From Nodosilinea foveolarum (lineage in GTDB: Bacteria > Cyanobacteriota > Cyanobacteriia > Phormidesmidales > Phormidesmidaceae), in contig QBMC01000026.1 of assembly GCA_003242035.1 (NCBI GenBank), positions 1 to 34,426 of the forward strand: 34,426 nucleotides of DNA, written 5' to 3'. Position 1 is the stretch's first letter; every line of letters begins with the position of its first letter. Under the pieces are notes generated by a model. That model was not told the origin of the DNA. It saw nothing but the letters and a program-made list of their open reading frames with translations, and made no database searches. Shown here piece by piece: positions 19,140-27,946 of this stretch. A program made the translations under genes and the position numbers.

Positions 19140-20027
19140 ATGGGTAAAGCCTGCGTGGAGATGCGTCGTACCAGCAGAATACGCCTGAACAGAGCGATCG
19201 CACTGCTCATAAACCTTTGCCTATCCGCGAGTCTGTGGGCGAGCGTAATGGTAGCCCCAGCCAGGGCGATCGCCGCTCCGATCGCCGAGCTATCCGAAAC
19301 CTTCAGCCGCTTTTCAGACAGCGACATCCAAGCCATTAGTCAACTGCGCAAAGCCGCTTTCGCCGCGACTCAATCCGGTAATTTTACGGAGGCCGAAACT
19401 CAGTGGTCGGCCCTAATTGAACGGCTTCCTCAAGAGGCGGCGGTCTGGAGCAACCGGGGCAACGTGCGGGTTCGGCAAAACAATCTGGAGGGCGCTTTAG
19501 CCGACTACACTCAAGCGATCGCGCTAGCCCCTCAAGAACCCGATCCCTACCTCAATCGCGGCGCAGTGTTAGAAGCCACCGGCCAGTGGGAAAATGCGAT
19601 TGCCGACTACAACGCAGTTTTGCAGCTCGACCCAGACGATCCGGCAGCTTACAACAATCGCGGCAACGCAGAAGAGGGCGCGGGTGAATGGGAACTGGCG
19701 ATCGCCGACTATCAAGCGGCCATTACGCTTCAGCCTAGATTCTCTTTAGCCTACGGCAATTATGCGCTAGCCCTCTATCAAACAGGCGATGTCGATCAGG
19801 CACTACAAATTATGAAAAGCTTGGTGCGTAAGTATCCTAGCTTTACTGATATGAGAGCCGCCTTAACCGCTGCTCTGTGGGATCAGGGACGCTCGGGTGA
19901 AGCGGAAAGCAATTGGGTTGCGGTCGTTGGGTTAGACAGCCGCTACAAAGACCTGAACTGGGTTAAAAACGTTCGGCGTTGGCCCCCCGCAATGGTGAGC
20001 GCACTGGAAAGCTTTTTGACCCTTTAG
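19140..20027 (+). CDS. Exported tetratricopeptide-repeat protein
   Basis: A protein of about 295 residues with a basic N-terminus (RRTSRIRLNR), a hydrophobic stretch and an Ala-rich cleavage region (APARAIAAP), so it is probably exported to the periplasm or lumen. At least three TPR units follow, visible as repeated blocks ending in ALADYTQAIAL, AIADYNAVLQLDP and AIADYQAAITLQP. The remainder (RAALTAALWDQGRSGEAES, then DLNWVKNVRRWPP) resembles the tail of cyanobacterial TPR proteins of unknown role. TPR arrays act as protein-interaction scaffolds; the partner is not known. The frame also opens at TTG 19128; ATG 19140 or 19161 are the sensible starts. Confidence 0.82.
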   Translation: MGKACVEMRRTSRIRLNRAIALLINLCLSASLWASVMVAPARAIAAPIAELSETFSRFSDSDIQAISQLRKAAFAATQSGNFTEAETQWSALIERLPQEAAVWSNRGNVRVRQNNLEGALADYTQAIALAPQEPDPYLNRGAVLEATGQWENAIADYNAVLQLDPDDPAAYNNRGNAEEGAGEWELAIADYQAAITLQPRFSLAYGNYALALYQTGDVDQALQIMKSLVRKYPSFTDMRAALTAALWDQGRSGEAESNWVAVVGLDSRYKDLNWVKNVRRWPPAMVSALESFLTL

Positions 20028-20077
20028 ATTTAGCCCTCTAGAAATATTGACGTCTTCGCAAGAATGCTATAAGTGCC

Positions 20078-20098
20078 TCGGCTTTATTAGCCGATTTT
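20078..20098 (+). terminator. Candidate terminator after the TPR gene
   Basis: A six-pair stem, TCGGCT against AGCCGA, with a five-base loop and a TTTT run at 20095-20098. It lies 50 bases past the TPR stop. Confidence 0.6.
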
Positions 20099-20514
20099 GG
20101 GCGATCGCTCCAACAGAAAGCTATTGGTTAAAAACATATATGAACGCTGCGGCCCCGTAATTCGCGCATGGCCAAAACTGCGGGGATTACGTAACCTAAT
20201 CGCAAACTGTCCTAGTCAAAATGCATCGTCTAAGCAATACGATCAGTTTTGCTAATAGGTGATAAATTATACCTCTAACCCAGCTTGCTTTCAGGTACAC
20301 TTGCCTTAGATAAAAGTATCAGGGTATACACGGATCTATGTAGATATGGAGCGAGCTAACATAATTAGACTTCTGAGTATCTACCTAGCTATTTTTTGGG
20401 CATAGCTGTTTTGCTTTATATCTAGGGGTCGCCATTCGTAGCGACACGCAGGTCAGCCTACTTTCTCATGTCCGATTTATAGCGACCCTTTCCCGCGATC
20501 GCGGAGAGTCTCAC
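20099..20514. other. Long intergenic region before the diguanylate cyclase
   Basis: About 416 bases with no supportable coding frame. It contains a short inverted repeat GTCGC/GCGAC (20428-20445), one HIP1 palindrome close to the downstream gene, and a GGAGAG ribosome site about eight bases before the ATG at 20515. I looked for a c-di-GMP riboswitch core, given the GGDEF gene downstream, and did not recognise one. The size would allow a long 5' leader or a small RNA; neither is established. Confidence 0.4.
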
Positions 20515-22002
20515 ATGCTTCAGCGTAGAGTTGAACTGCCCTTGTTTTTTCGGCAGAATAAAGATAGAAGCCCCTTAGCTAAGCCAGTCGAACTGGGAAA
20601 GCAGCAGGCACAACTGGCAGCAAGCGAACCGGCTGGCCTGAGTAAACGGTGCGAGCTACCCGTCATTCAGTCTGATAAATCAGGTCAGCCTTCGGCCCCC
20701 AATTGGGTTTACGCTCACTCTGAAGTGAACGATTCGGCTTCTACTCCGCCCGCTTCCTATCGGAACGCTATTCCACCTACGGAGGAGCGCCCCTCTACCG
20801 ATTTAAGCAGTCTCCTACAAAACCAGCGGCGGCAAAATCAGCGGCTACGACAAGTAGAGCGTAAGTTGCGCAGCTCTCTAAACCTGGCAACCGTGCTGGG
20901 TGCGACCGTCGTAGAAACGGCTGCGTTCTTCCAGGTCAAACAAGTTAGCCTGCTGCGCCACGACACGATCCAACATCGCTGGCAGCCGGTCGCTCAATAC
21001 TGCGAAAACCAAGATCTGGCTTGGCAACAGCCTTTCTCTTTTAGCGCAGACGAGTTTCCAGCGCTGATCGAGACGTTGCAGCAGGGGCATTCGGTTCATA
21101 TCAACTCAAATAGGGAGGATGCGATCGCTCAAGAGAGGCTTCGCTGGCGATCGCAGTGGCCGGGTAACTGGCTGCTAGTGCCGGTCAAGCGCCGACAACC
21201 GATGGACTACTCACTCAACAGTGCAATCTCGCTAGAAGCGGCTGAAGAAGCCAGCAGCCACGAGCACTGGGGCATAATGGCGCTCGCTTGTGCTAATAAT
21301 CAGCAGAGCTGGTCGGCGCAGCAGGCAACGCAGAGCCAGAGCATTGTGGTTGAGCTAGAATGGGCGATCGCCCAGGCCCACCAGCATCAAGAACTTATAC
21401 TGGCCAATCAGGAGTTGCAAAAGTTAGCCCTCTCAGACGGCCTTACCCGACTGGCCAACCGCCGCCGATTTGATGAGCATCTGGCCGACGAATGGCAGCG
21501 TCTGGCCAGAGACCAACAGCCGCTTTCACTGATCCTATGTGACCTCGACCACTTCAAGCGGTATAACGATGCGTTTGGGCATCCGGCGGGCGATCGCTGT
21601 CTGATTCACGTCGCCAGAGCCTTACTCAACGGTCCCCAGCGTCCAGCAGATTTGGTCGCTCGCTACGGCGGCGAAGAATTTGCCGTCATCTTACCGAATA
21701 CAGACACGCACGGCGCGTGGCGCATCGCTCAAAAAATTCACGAACACATCCGAGATCTAAAAATTGAACATGCCCCCAACAACGAAGAGAAGTACATCAC
21801 GGTAACCATGGGCGTCTCTACCGTTTTGCCAGGACACAACAACACCGCTCAAATGCTCGTACAGGCTGCCGACTTAGCGCTCTACCACGCCAAGCAACAG
21901 GGTCGAAATCGCACCTATGTTCATGCGCACTACAACACAGTAGACGCCGACCTTGAGCGCGGCAGCAAAGCCTCCCTAGATATGACTCCCGCAGAAGACT
22001 AA
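20515..22002 (+). CDS. GAF-GGDEF diguanylate cyclase
   Basis: A 495-residue soluble signalling protein. After a variable N-terminus of about 100 residues comes a GAF-like sensor region (roughly residues 120-295, with NLATVLGATVVETAAFF and WLLVPVKR). A helical linker (ILANQELQKLALSD) leads into the GGDEF domain. The active site is GGEEF near residue 385, with LCDLDHFKRYND for metal binding, so it should synthesise c-di-GMP from GTP. The inhibitory I-site is RPAD, five residues before GGEEF. There is no transmembrane segment. Start ATG 20515 has GGAGAG at about eight bases. It ends three bases from the convergent tpiA stop. Confidence 0.93.
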   Translation: MLQRRVELPLFFRQNKDRSPLAKPVELGKQQAQLAASEPAGLSKRCELPVIQSDKSGQPSAPNWVYAHSEVNDSASTPPASYRNAIPPTEERPSTDLSSLLQNQRRQNQRLRQVERKLRSSLNLATVLGATVVETAAFFQVKQVSLLRHDTIQHRWQPVAQYCENQDLAWQQPFSFSADEFPALIETLQQGHSVHINSNREDAIAQERLRWRSQWPGNWLLVPVKRRQPMDYSLNSAISLEAAEEASSHEHWGIMALACANNQQSWSAQQATQSQSIVVELEWAIAQAHQHQELILANQELQKLALSDGLTRLANRRRFDEHLADEWQRLARDQQPLSLILCDLDHFKRYNDAFGHPAGDRCLIHVARALLNGPQRPADLVARYGGEEFAVILPNTDTHGAWRIAQKIHEHIRDLKIEHAPNNEEKYITVTMGVSTVLPGHNNTAQMLVQAADLALYHAKQQGRNRTYVHAHYNTVDADLERGSKASLDMTPAED

Positions 22003-22005
22003 CCC

Positions 22006-22734
22006 CTACTCCTGGTAATTAGCCAGCTTAGCAAAGCTATCGGCTGCCAAACTAGCGCCGCCAACTAGCGCACCGTCAATCTCGCTTTGCGCCATAATTT
22101 CGTCCACGTTCGAGGGGTTCACCGAGCCGCCGTACTGAATCGGCACGTCTTTGTTCACTAGCTGAGCGCGAATCTTACCAATCACTCGATTTGCCTCATC
22201 GGCGGCACAGGTGTCGCCTGTGCCAATCGCCCAAATCGGCTCATAAGCAACCACCAAATTGTACTGATTGACGCCCACTAGCCCTTGCTCAATCTGGGTC
22301 GCAATTACCCCTGCCGCCTCATTCGCATCGCGCTGCTGCTTAGTTTCGCCCACACACAAAATCGGCGTAATGCCCGCAGCCTGAGCCGCCTTCAGTCTGG
22401 CATTGACGGTTTCATCCGTCTCGCCGAAGTACTGTCGGCGCTCGCTGTGGCCAACCACCACATAAGAAATCCCCAGCTCTGTCAGCATCGGCCCCGAAAT
22501 TTCACCCGTATACGCACCGCTCTCTTGCCAGTGAATATTTTGAGCACCTACCTTAACGCGGCTACCCTGAAGCTTGTCGGATAGCACACTCAGCGCAGTG
22601 AACGGCGCGCACAAAATCAGCTCTCTCTCTTCCGGCACGCCATCTAGCTCCGGCAATACCTTTTGCACAAACGCCAGGGCTTCTGCCTGGGTCTTATGCA
22701 TCTTCCAATTACCAGCAATTACAACTTTTCGCAC
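22006..22734 (-). CDS. tpiA: Triose-phosphate isomerase
   Basis: Interconverts dihydroxyacetone phosphate and glyceraldehyde-3-phosphate in glycolysis and the Calvin cycle. The N-terminal lysine motif is GNWKMHKT, the catalytic histidine is in [12 protein letters not shown], the catalytic glutamate is in [12 protein letters not shown], and the phosphate-binding loops end with [11 protein letters not shown] and ALVGGASL. At 242 residues it is a normal single-domain TIM barrel. It lies downstream of pnp on the same strand, separated by a heptamer-repeat region that can fold as a hairpin, and meets the diguanylate cyclase tail to tail. Confidence 0.97.
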   Translation of the reverse strand: MRKVVIAGNWKMHKTQAEALAFVQKVLPELDGVPEERELILCAPFTALSVLSDKLQGSRVKVGAQNIHWQESGAYTGEISGPMLTELGISYVVVGHSERRQYFGETDETVNARLKAAQAAGITPILCVGETKQQRDANEAAGVIATQIEQGLVGVNQYNLVVAYEPIWAIGTGDTCAADEANRVIGKIRAQLVNKDVPIQYGGSVNPSNVDEIMAQSEIDGALVGGASLAADSFAKLANYQE

Positions 22735-22799
22735 GGGTTTTCTTATATAGGCGCAGCATCCTGAATCGTATCATCATTGCCGGAGGCAATGGAAATGAT

Positions 22800-22861
22800 G
22801 AGTTATGAATGACGAGTGATGAATTAAAGAGTCTCTTACAACTCGTCACTCGTCACTCGTC
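22800..22861. repeat. Heptamer repeats forming an inverted repeat between pnp and tpiA
   Basis: Left part: four in-phase, partly degenerate heptamers, GAGTTAT, GAATGAC, GAGTGAT and GAATTAA (22800-22827). Right part: three perfect ACTCGTC units (22841-22861), which are the same theme on the opposite strand. The GACGAGTGA in the left part can pair with TCACTCGTC on the right, giving a hairpin whose right end is a few bases after the pnp stop. It could therefore affect read-through from pnp into tpiA. Confidence 0.7.
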
Positions 22862-22866
22862 ACTAT

Positions 22867-25017
22867 TTACTCGACGCCCGCCGCTGCCTTAGCTTTCTCC
22901 GCCTCATCCGGGTGAATGCCCAGACGAGTCAGATTCACGCGACCGCGATTGTCAATTTCGCGCACTTTCACTAGCACTTCGTCGTCTACATTCACTTCGT
23001 CTTCTACCTTATTCACCCGGTAGTCGGCGAGCTGCGAAATGTGAATCATGCCTTCTTTACCTGGCATAATCTCGACGAAGGCACCAATCGGAATCACGCG
23101 GGTGACTTTACCCATGTAGACGTTGCCAGATTCGGGCACGTGAGTGATGCCCTCAATCATCTTCATGGCCTGCTTAGCCTTGTCAGAGTCAATGGCAGAG
23201 ATGGTGACCGTACCGTCGTCCTGAATGTCTACCTTGGCTGTAGTGGCCTCGGTAATGGCCTTAATTTGCTTCCCGCCAGGCCCAATAACCATCCCGATTT
23301 GGTCGGGATTGATTTGCATGGTGAGCAGGCGCGGCGCGTAAGGCGACACTTCGGAGCGGGGCTTGTCGATGGTCTCTAGCATCTTCTCTAAGATATGCAG
23401 ACGAGCAGGACGAGCCTTGTTAATGGCTTCGCTAATCACTTCCATCGGGAGGCCGGTGATTTTCATGTCCATCTGGAGGGCGGTGATGCCGCTGTCGGTG
23501 CCTGCGACCTTAAAGTCCATGTCGCCCAGGAAGTCTTCAATGCCCTGAATATCGGTGAGGATACGCACTTCTTCGCCTTCGCGAATCAGGCCCATTGCCG
23601 CGCCGCTGACGGGCTGAGAAATCGGTACACCTGCATCCATCAGGGACAGCGTGGAGCCACAAACGGAACCCATTGACGTAGAGCCGTTGGAGGAAAGGAC
23701 TTCGGAGACGACACGAATGACGTAAGGGAAGTCTTCTTGGGGCGGCAGTACAGGAATGAGGGCGCGTTCTGCTAAGGCACCGTGGCCAATTTCTCGGCGA
23801 CCGGGCGATCGCATGGGCCGCGTTTCACCCACAGAATAAGGAGGAAAATTGTAGTGGTGCAGATACTTTTTATCGTCGTTGGGGTGCAGGTCGTCCATCA
23901 TCTGCGCATCGCCGGGGGTGCCTAGCGTGGCGATGGAGAGCACCTGCGTCAGGCCGCGACGGAAGAGGCCGGTACCGTGAACGCGGTTGGGCAAGACGCC
24001 GGTGCGACAAGTAATTTCACGCACTTCGTCGAGCTTGCGACCGTCTACGCGAACGCCTTCTTCGAGAATTTGAGATCGCATCAACTGCTTCGTCAGGCTC
24101 TTAAAGGACTTGCCTAATGCCTTCTTATTGCCATCGACCGTAACGCGAACCGCATCATCTTCAGCCAAGCCCTGAATCTCTTCAGAGATTTTGGCCTTAA
24201 TTGCGTCTAGTTTGTCATCACGCTCAGCCTTAGTCTGCTCAAACTGCTTCAGCACTTCCTTCATAGAATCGCTGGCTTTGTCGCTAAGAAAAGTCTCTAG
24301 CGCTTCGTTCTTCTCAGGTTCAGGCTCAGTTGGCCGAGTCAGACCCAGTTCTTCTACCAGATCTAGCTGCGCCTGAATCAGATCGCGAACCACTTCGTAG
24401 CCAAAGTCAATCGCTTCGATGATGTCCGCCTCGGGCAGCTTATTCGCCCCAGCTTCTACCATAATCACGCCGTCAGGAGAACCGGCTACGATCAAATCTA
24501 GATCGCCATCTTCAATTTCCTGATAGGTCGGATTGATGATAAAGTCGTCGCCAACTAGACCCACGCGAACCGCAGCCATCGGGCCGTAGAACGGAATTTC
24601 GGCTAGCAGTACGGCAATGGATGCGCCAGTGGCGGCGAGTACGTCGGGGGGAACGTCCTCATCCATCGAAAGTGTAGTAGCGACAATTTGAATGTCGTCG
24701 CGAATCCACTGGGGAAACAGCGGGCGCATGGGCCGGTCGATGAGGCGGCTGGTGAGCGTTGCGCGCTCGGGGGGACGGCCCTCTCTGCGGAGAAATCCGC
24801 CGGGGATGCGGCCTTTGGCGTAAAGGCGCTCTTCGTAGTCCACTAGGAGCGGGAGAAAGTCGATGCCGTCTCTGCCGCTAGATCTCGTAGCTGATACCAG
24901 TACAGCCGTATCGCCAGAACTTACAAGTACCGAGCCACCAGCCTGAGGGGCAAACAGCCCTACCTTCAGCTGAATATCTCGACCGTCGATTGAAATCGAC
25001 TTATCAATTTCCTGCAT
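22867..25017 (-). CDS. pnp: Polyribonucleotide nucleotidyltransferase (PNPase)
   Basis: A phosphate-dependent 3'-5' exoribonuclease and polymerase. Two RNase PH domains are present (residues about 10-225 and 315-545); the second carries the catalytic region [22 protein letters not shown] domain follows with the GxxG loop in [12 protein letters not shown]. An S1 domain follows, from [18 protein letters not shown] to the C-terminal region. At 716 residues the protein is full length. In most cyanobacteria, which use PNPase rather than a poly(A) polymerase, it also makes 3' tails; that role is family knowledge. An AAGGA ribosome site precedes its ATG. It is divergent from the epimerase gene to its right. 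Confidence 0.97.
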   Translation of the reverse strand: MQEIDKSISIDGRDIQLKVGLFAPQAGGSVLVSSGDTAVLVSATRSSGRDGIDFLPLLVDYEERLYAKGRIPGGFLRREGRPPERATLTSRLIDRPMRPLFPQWIRDDIQIVATTLSMDEDVPPDVLAATGASIAVLLAEIPFYGPMAAVRVGLVGDDFIINPTYQEIEDGDLDLIVAGSPDGVIMVEAGANKLPEADIIEAIDFGYEVVRDLIQAQLDLVEELGLTRPTEPEPEKNEALETFLSDKASDSMKEVLKQFEQTKAERDDKLDAIKAKISEEIQGLAEDDAVRVTVDGNKKALGKSFKSLTKQLMRSQILEEGVRVDGRKLDEVREITCRTGVLPNRVHGTGLFRRGLTQVLSIATLGTPGDAQMMDDLHPNDDKKYLHHYNFPPYSVGETRPMRSPGRREIGHGALAERALIPVLPPQEDFPYVIRVVSEVLSSNGSTSMGSVCGSTLSLMDAGVPISQPVSGAAMGLIREGEEVRILTDIQGIEDFLGDMDFKVAGTDSGITALQMDMKITGLPMEVISEAINKARPARLHILEKMLETIDKPRSEVSPYAPRLLTMQINPDQIGMVIGPGGKQIKAITEATTAKVDIQDDGTVTISAIDSDKAKQAMKMIEGITHVPESGNVYMGKVTRVIPIGAFVEIMPGKEGMIHISQLADYRVNKVEDEVNVDDEVLVKVREIDNRGRVNLTRLGIHPDEAEKAKAAAGVE

Positions 25018-25156
25018 TTATGAGTCCTTACTCTTTTTTAGTTTTCTCGTTTTGTGCTTCGGCAATCGTATCACTGTTGATGAAACGTTGCGTGGTTGGC
25101 CCGATTGCTGGCTTAATAAAGCAGGTTCAAAACTTGGGCAACTCCTTTAACTCACT

Positions 25157-26155
25157 ATGACCCTACTGATTACTGGCGCTGCCGGATTTATTGGCTATTC
25201 TCTGTCGCTAAGACTCTTAAAGTCGGGCGAGCAAATCTACGGCATTGATACGCTCAACGACTATTACGATGTAACGCTAAAAAAGGATAGGTTGGCTCAG
25301 CTTCAGGCGTTCGATAATTTTACTTTTGAGCAGCTAGATATTAGCGATCGCACTCAAACCGCCCGACTCTTCGAGCAAAATAACTTCACTAACGTCGTCC
25401 ATCTCGCGGCTCAAGCAGGCGTTCGCTACTCGCTAGAGAACCCGCTGGCCTACGCCGACAGCAATCTACTCGGCTTCGTCAATATTCTAGAAGGCTGCCG
25501 CCACAGCAAAATCGGCCATTTAGTCTTCGCCTCTTCCAGCTCCGTCTACGGCAAAAATCGCAAAGTGCCCTTCTCCACCGAAGACCGGGTGGATTATCCC
25601 GTTTCACTCTACGCCGCAACCAAAAAATCGAACGAGCTAATGGCCCATGCCTACAGCCATCTGTACGATTTGCCGATGACCGGGCTGCGTTTCTTTACGG
25701 TGTATGGCCCTTGGGGACGGCCTGATATGGCCTACTTTAAGTTTGTGGAGGCGATCGCTCAAAACCGCCCCATCGACGTTTACAACCACGGCAAAATGCA
25801 GCGCGACTTCACCTACATCGACGATGTGGTAGAAGGCATTATCCGCGTCGTCAACCACCCGGCCCGCAGGCTGAGCCTAGCCGACGCCAAAGCCACCCAA
25901 ACAACGACCGCGCCCTACAAAATCTACAATATCGGCAACCACAGCCCAGTGACGCTCATGGATTTCATCACCACCATTGAGCAGGCAATGGGCAAGACCG
26001 CCGAGAAAAATATGATGCCGATGCAGCCGGGTGACGTACCGGCCACCTACGCTGACGTTCAAGATCTGATCGACGACGTGGGCTTTAAGCCAGATACGCC
26101 ACTGTCTGAAGGAATCGCAAAATTCGTTGAGTGGTATCGAGAGTATTACGAGTAA
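25157..26155 (+). CDS. UDP-glucuronate 4-epimerase-like protein
   Basis: An extended SDR sugar epimerase of 332 residues. The NAD site is GAAGFIG near residue 8. A LNDYYDVTLKKDRL block is distinctive of UDP-glucuronate 4-epimerases, which make UDP-galacturonate for envelope or exopolysaccharide. The catalytic serine region ASSSSVYG and the YAATKKSNE tyrosine-lysine pair are intact, followed by TVYGPWGRPDMA and QRDFTYIDDVVEG. It is a complete gene on its own, not part of a visible polysaccharide cluster in this window. UDP-glucose 4-epimerase is a weaker alternative. Confidence 0.88.
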   Translation: MTLLITGAAGFIGYSLSLRLLKSGEQIYGIDTLNDYYDVTLKKDRLAQLQAFDNFTFEQLDISDRTQTARLFEQNNFTNVVHLAAQAGVRYSLENPLAYADSNLLGFVNILEGCRHSKIGHLVFASSSSVYGKNRKVPFSTEDRVDYPVSLYAATKKSNELMAHAYSHLYDLPMTGLRFFTVYGPWGRPDMAYFKFVEAIAQNRPIDVYNHGKMQRDFTYIDDVVEGIIRVVNHPARRLSLADAKATQTTTAPYKIYNIGNHSPVTLMDFITTIEQAMGKTAEKNMMPMQPGDVPATYADVQDLIDDVGFKPDTPLSEGIAKFVEWYREYYE

Positions 26156-26173
26156 TTCATAATTTTGAATTAC
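26152..26173. terminator. AT-rich hairpin between the epimerase and tRNA-Ala
   Basis: GTAATTC (26152-26158) pairs perfectly with GAATTAC (26167-26173) across an eight-base AT loop that starts at the epimerase stop. It lies between convergent transcripts and could act on both, although the stem is weak and the T-tract is short. Confidence 0.4.
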
Positions 26174-26178
26174 CTTTA

Positions 26179-26251
26179 TGGAGCCAAGGAGATTCGAACT
26201 CCTGACCTCCTGCATGCCATGCAGGCGCGCTACCAACTGTGCTATGGCCCC
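26179..26251 (-). tRNA. tRNA-Ala, anticodon GGC
   Basis: A 73-base tRNA read on the minus strand. The acceptor stem GGGGCCA pairs with TGGCTCC, with the G3-U70 wobble pair that identifies alanine tRNAs. The anticodon stem CCTGC/GCAGG holds the loop ATGGCAT, so the anticodon is GGC (codons GCC and GCU). The T-arm is AGGAG, TTCGAAT, CTCCT, and the discriminator is A. No CCA is encoded. The D-stem GCAC/GCGC has an A12-C23 mismatch; the other arms pair fully. Confidence 0.96.
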
Positions 26252-26422
26252 AGAATTTTAGAGCAAGGTCTAAAACTGAGATTTACATCATTGCCTATGG
26301 GCGATCGCCAAGTCAAGAGCGCAGCGAAGCAAATAAATTCAATAGAAGTAATAAAATAGAAGCAGGTTAGTTCTCACTGTCGATTTAATATCCTACTTAA
26401 GCACCTTCGTACTAAATTCCCC

Positions 26423-27541
26423 ATGACTGCTACGCCCCCCAGCGCCCCTAATAGCGCCCCCGCCTCCGATGCCTTCTCCCCAACCCAGACGCTCTCCCAA
26501 GCAGAAATCGACACCCTAACCGCTCAGCTACGCCGTAAAGAGGGCAACTGGGTCACCTGGGGCAAAGCCTGCCACGCCCTGCAAAAAACCGGCATGGACA
26601 CCCAGGTCATCTTCGAAGCCACCGGCTTCGAACCCATTCAGCAAAACCAGCTCACCGTCGCCGCCCAAGTCTTCGACGCCATGGTTGCGGGCGGCGTCAG
26701 CGATCAGGCCAGAGCACATTACGAAACACGGGGCAGCGACAGCCTCTACGAATTTCGCATTCTGCCCAACGACGACCGAGCCGCCGCCGCCGATTTTGCC
26801 TTTAGCAATGGGCTAGACAGCGACCAGGTTAAAGAAATCGTTAAAGGACTCAGGGAGTTTTCCTACAGAGAAAAGCCGCCCGCAGGCTTTGAGCAAACGA
26901 TGGGCGACGCGGCTGCTTACTACTACTGGCGATTGGCCAAGCAGCAGGGCGACCTGCAAGCCCGCTCTCGCCTGATTGCGCAGAGCCTGCGATTTGCCAC
27001 CAGCAACAGCGCTCGCAGCAGAATCGAAAAGCTGCTGGTAGACTTCACCGTCACCCAGCAAAAGTCCGCTCCCCGCCTGCCCATATTCCGCATCGAAGAA
27101 GAAGCCGATGCCCCGATTATCGTCCCGGTCGCTGGGCCACTGCCGCTAAAGACAGAAGACTACAAGGCCGTCCCAGCCGTTGAACCCGAAGACCCTTTCG
27201 GCATGGTGAAATTTTCAGGTACGGGTGCTTGGATTCCCGTTCCCGGCTGGCAGGTCATCTTGAGCGCACAAGACCCGGTAGCGATCTTGGCGGGCTACGG
27301 CCAGCTTCCCAACGCACCGGAAGGCATGACCACAGAACCTGTGCTAGTTGTGATCGACCGGGCAAAACGGCAGTGGGATGAGAACAGCTACTTTGTAGTA
27401 GACGAAGCCGGACAGCTAACGATTCGCTGGTTTGAAGAAGCACCTGAGGCCAAACTACTAGGCGGCCTTATTTTAGTCATGCGACCCAAGAGAATTTGGG
27501 ATACCGACTACAACGCCGAAATTTGGCAAATTGACGAATAG
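26423..27541 (+). CDS. raf1: RuBisCO accumulation factor 1
   Basis: Raf1 is the assembly chaperone that dimerises and stabilises RbcL subunits before RbcS joins. The protein is 372 residues with the expected two-part layout. The alpha-helical N-terminal domain starts with LRRKEGNWVTWGKACHALQK and includes ATGFEPIQQNQLTVAAQV and GLREFSYREKPPAGFEQT. The beta-sheet C-terminal domain runs from RLPIFRIEEEADAPI through AWIPVPGWQVILSAQDPVAI to the end at IWDTDYNAEIWQ. It stands 171 bases after the tRNA-Ala gene and is not linked to rbc genes here, as usual in cyanobacteria. Its start follows a short Pro/Ala-rich stretch. Confidence 0.96.
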   Translation: MTATPPSAPNSAPASDAFSPTQTLSQAEIDTLTAQLRRKEGNWVTWGKACHALQKTGMDTQVIFEATGFEPIQQNQLTVAAQVFDAMVAGGVSDQARAHYETRGSDSLYEFRILPNDDRAAAADFAFSNGLDSDQVKEIVKGLREFSYREKPPAGFEQTMGDAAAYYYWRLAKQQGDLQARSRLIAQSLRFATSNSARSRIEKLLVDFTVTQQKSAPRLPIFRIEEEADAPIIVPVAGPLPLKTEDYKAVPAVEPEDPFGMVKFSGTGAWIPVPGWQVILSAQDPVAILAGYGQLPNAPEGMTTEPVLVVIDRAKRQWDENSYFVVDEAGQLTIRWFEEAPEAKLLGGLILVMRPKRIWDTDYNAEIWQIDE

Positions 27542-27612
27542 TCAAACCGAATGGTCAACCGTCAGGCGTTAATCATTTAGACAGCCGTTAACCGCAACAG
27601 GAGCAACACATC

Positions 27613-27849
27613 ATGGGTTTAGAACGTCAGCTTTCGCGAGCCATGTTTGCCGAAAATGAGCTGGTTCAACTGCGCCAGGTCTGCATGACCCCCAGCGGCC
27701 TTTTTGAGCCCGGCAAATACTTAGTCGGCAAACTCCCCGACGCCGCCTTCGAAATGGGCCTAGTCGAAAAGCTGCCCCCCGTACGCGGCAAAAGTGAGGA
27801 AGTCGGTCCACCCCGCACAAAGTCCAAACCCGACGAAGATTCGGAGTAA
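27613..27849 (+). CDS. Small conserved-looking protein between raf1 and recR
   Basis: A 78-residue protein that I do not recognise. It starts [20 protein letters not shown], continues with a Gly/Pro-rich middle ([18 protein letters not shown]) and ends with a charged tail ([13 protein letters not shown]). An AGGAG lies about ten bases before the ATG, and codon use matches its neighbours, so it is probably real. There is no signal peptide or membrane segment. It is placed 72 bases after raf1, so co-transcription with raf1 is possible. Function unknown. Confidence 0.65.
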   Translation: MGLERQLSRAMFAENELVQLRQVCMTPSGLFEPGKYLVGKLPDAAFEMGLVEKLPPVRGKSEEVGPPRTKSKPDEDSE

Positions 27850-27899
27850 GTCTGCTTGTGGGAGAGTCCAAAAATCTTGGAGCGATCGCCCCACCTTTC

Positions 27900-27927
27900 C
27901 CAACTCATCACTCATAATTCATAATTC
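27900..27927 (-). repeat. Heptamer repeats upstream of recR
   Basis: On the minus strand four in-phase heptamers read GAATTAT, GAATTAT, GAGTGAT, GAGTTGG. The first three match units in the other two repeat sites. The block ends eight bases before the recR ribosome-binding site. Confidence 0.65.
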
Positions 27928-27934
27928 ACTTCCC

Positions 27935-27939
27935 AGGAG
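27935..27939 (+). promoter_or_regulatory. Shine-Dalgarno that locates the recR start
   Basis: AGGAG, with seven bases between it and the ATC at 27947. This spacing is ideal. It supports translation starting at the conserved RecR N-terminus even though the codon there is ATC. Confidence 0.6.
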
Positions 27940-27946
27940 TCCAACC

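Noticed and set aside
20099-20514. c-di-GMP riboswitch before the GGDEF gene
   Set aside because: No recognisable GEMM-type core or tetraloop receptor was found by reading; kept only as an uncharacterised leader.
26165-26359. Open frame of 64 codons on the plus strand over the tRNA
   Set aside because: It covers the antisense of tRNA-Ala and runs into a gap with no coding signal; the tRNA explains the conservation.
27794-27946. Extended recR N-terminus from GTG 27794
   Set aside because: The extra 51 residues are unconserved, run through a heptamer repeat and overlap the upstream gene; the Shine-Dalgarno points to 27947.
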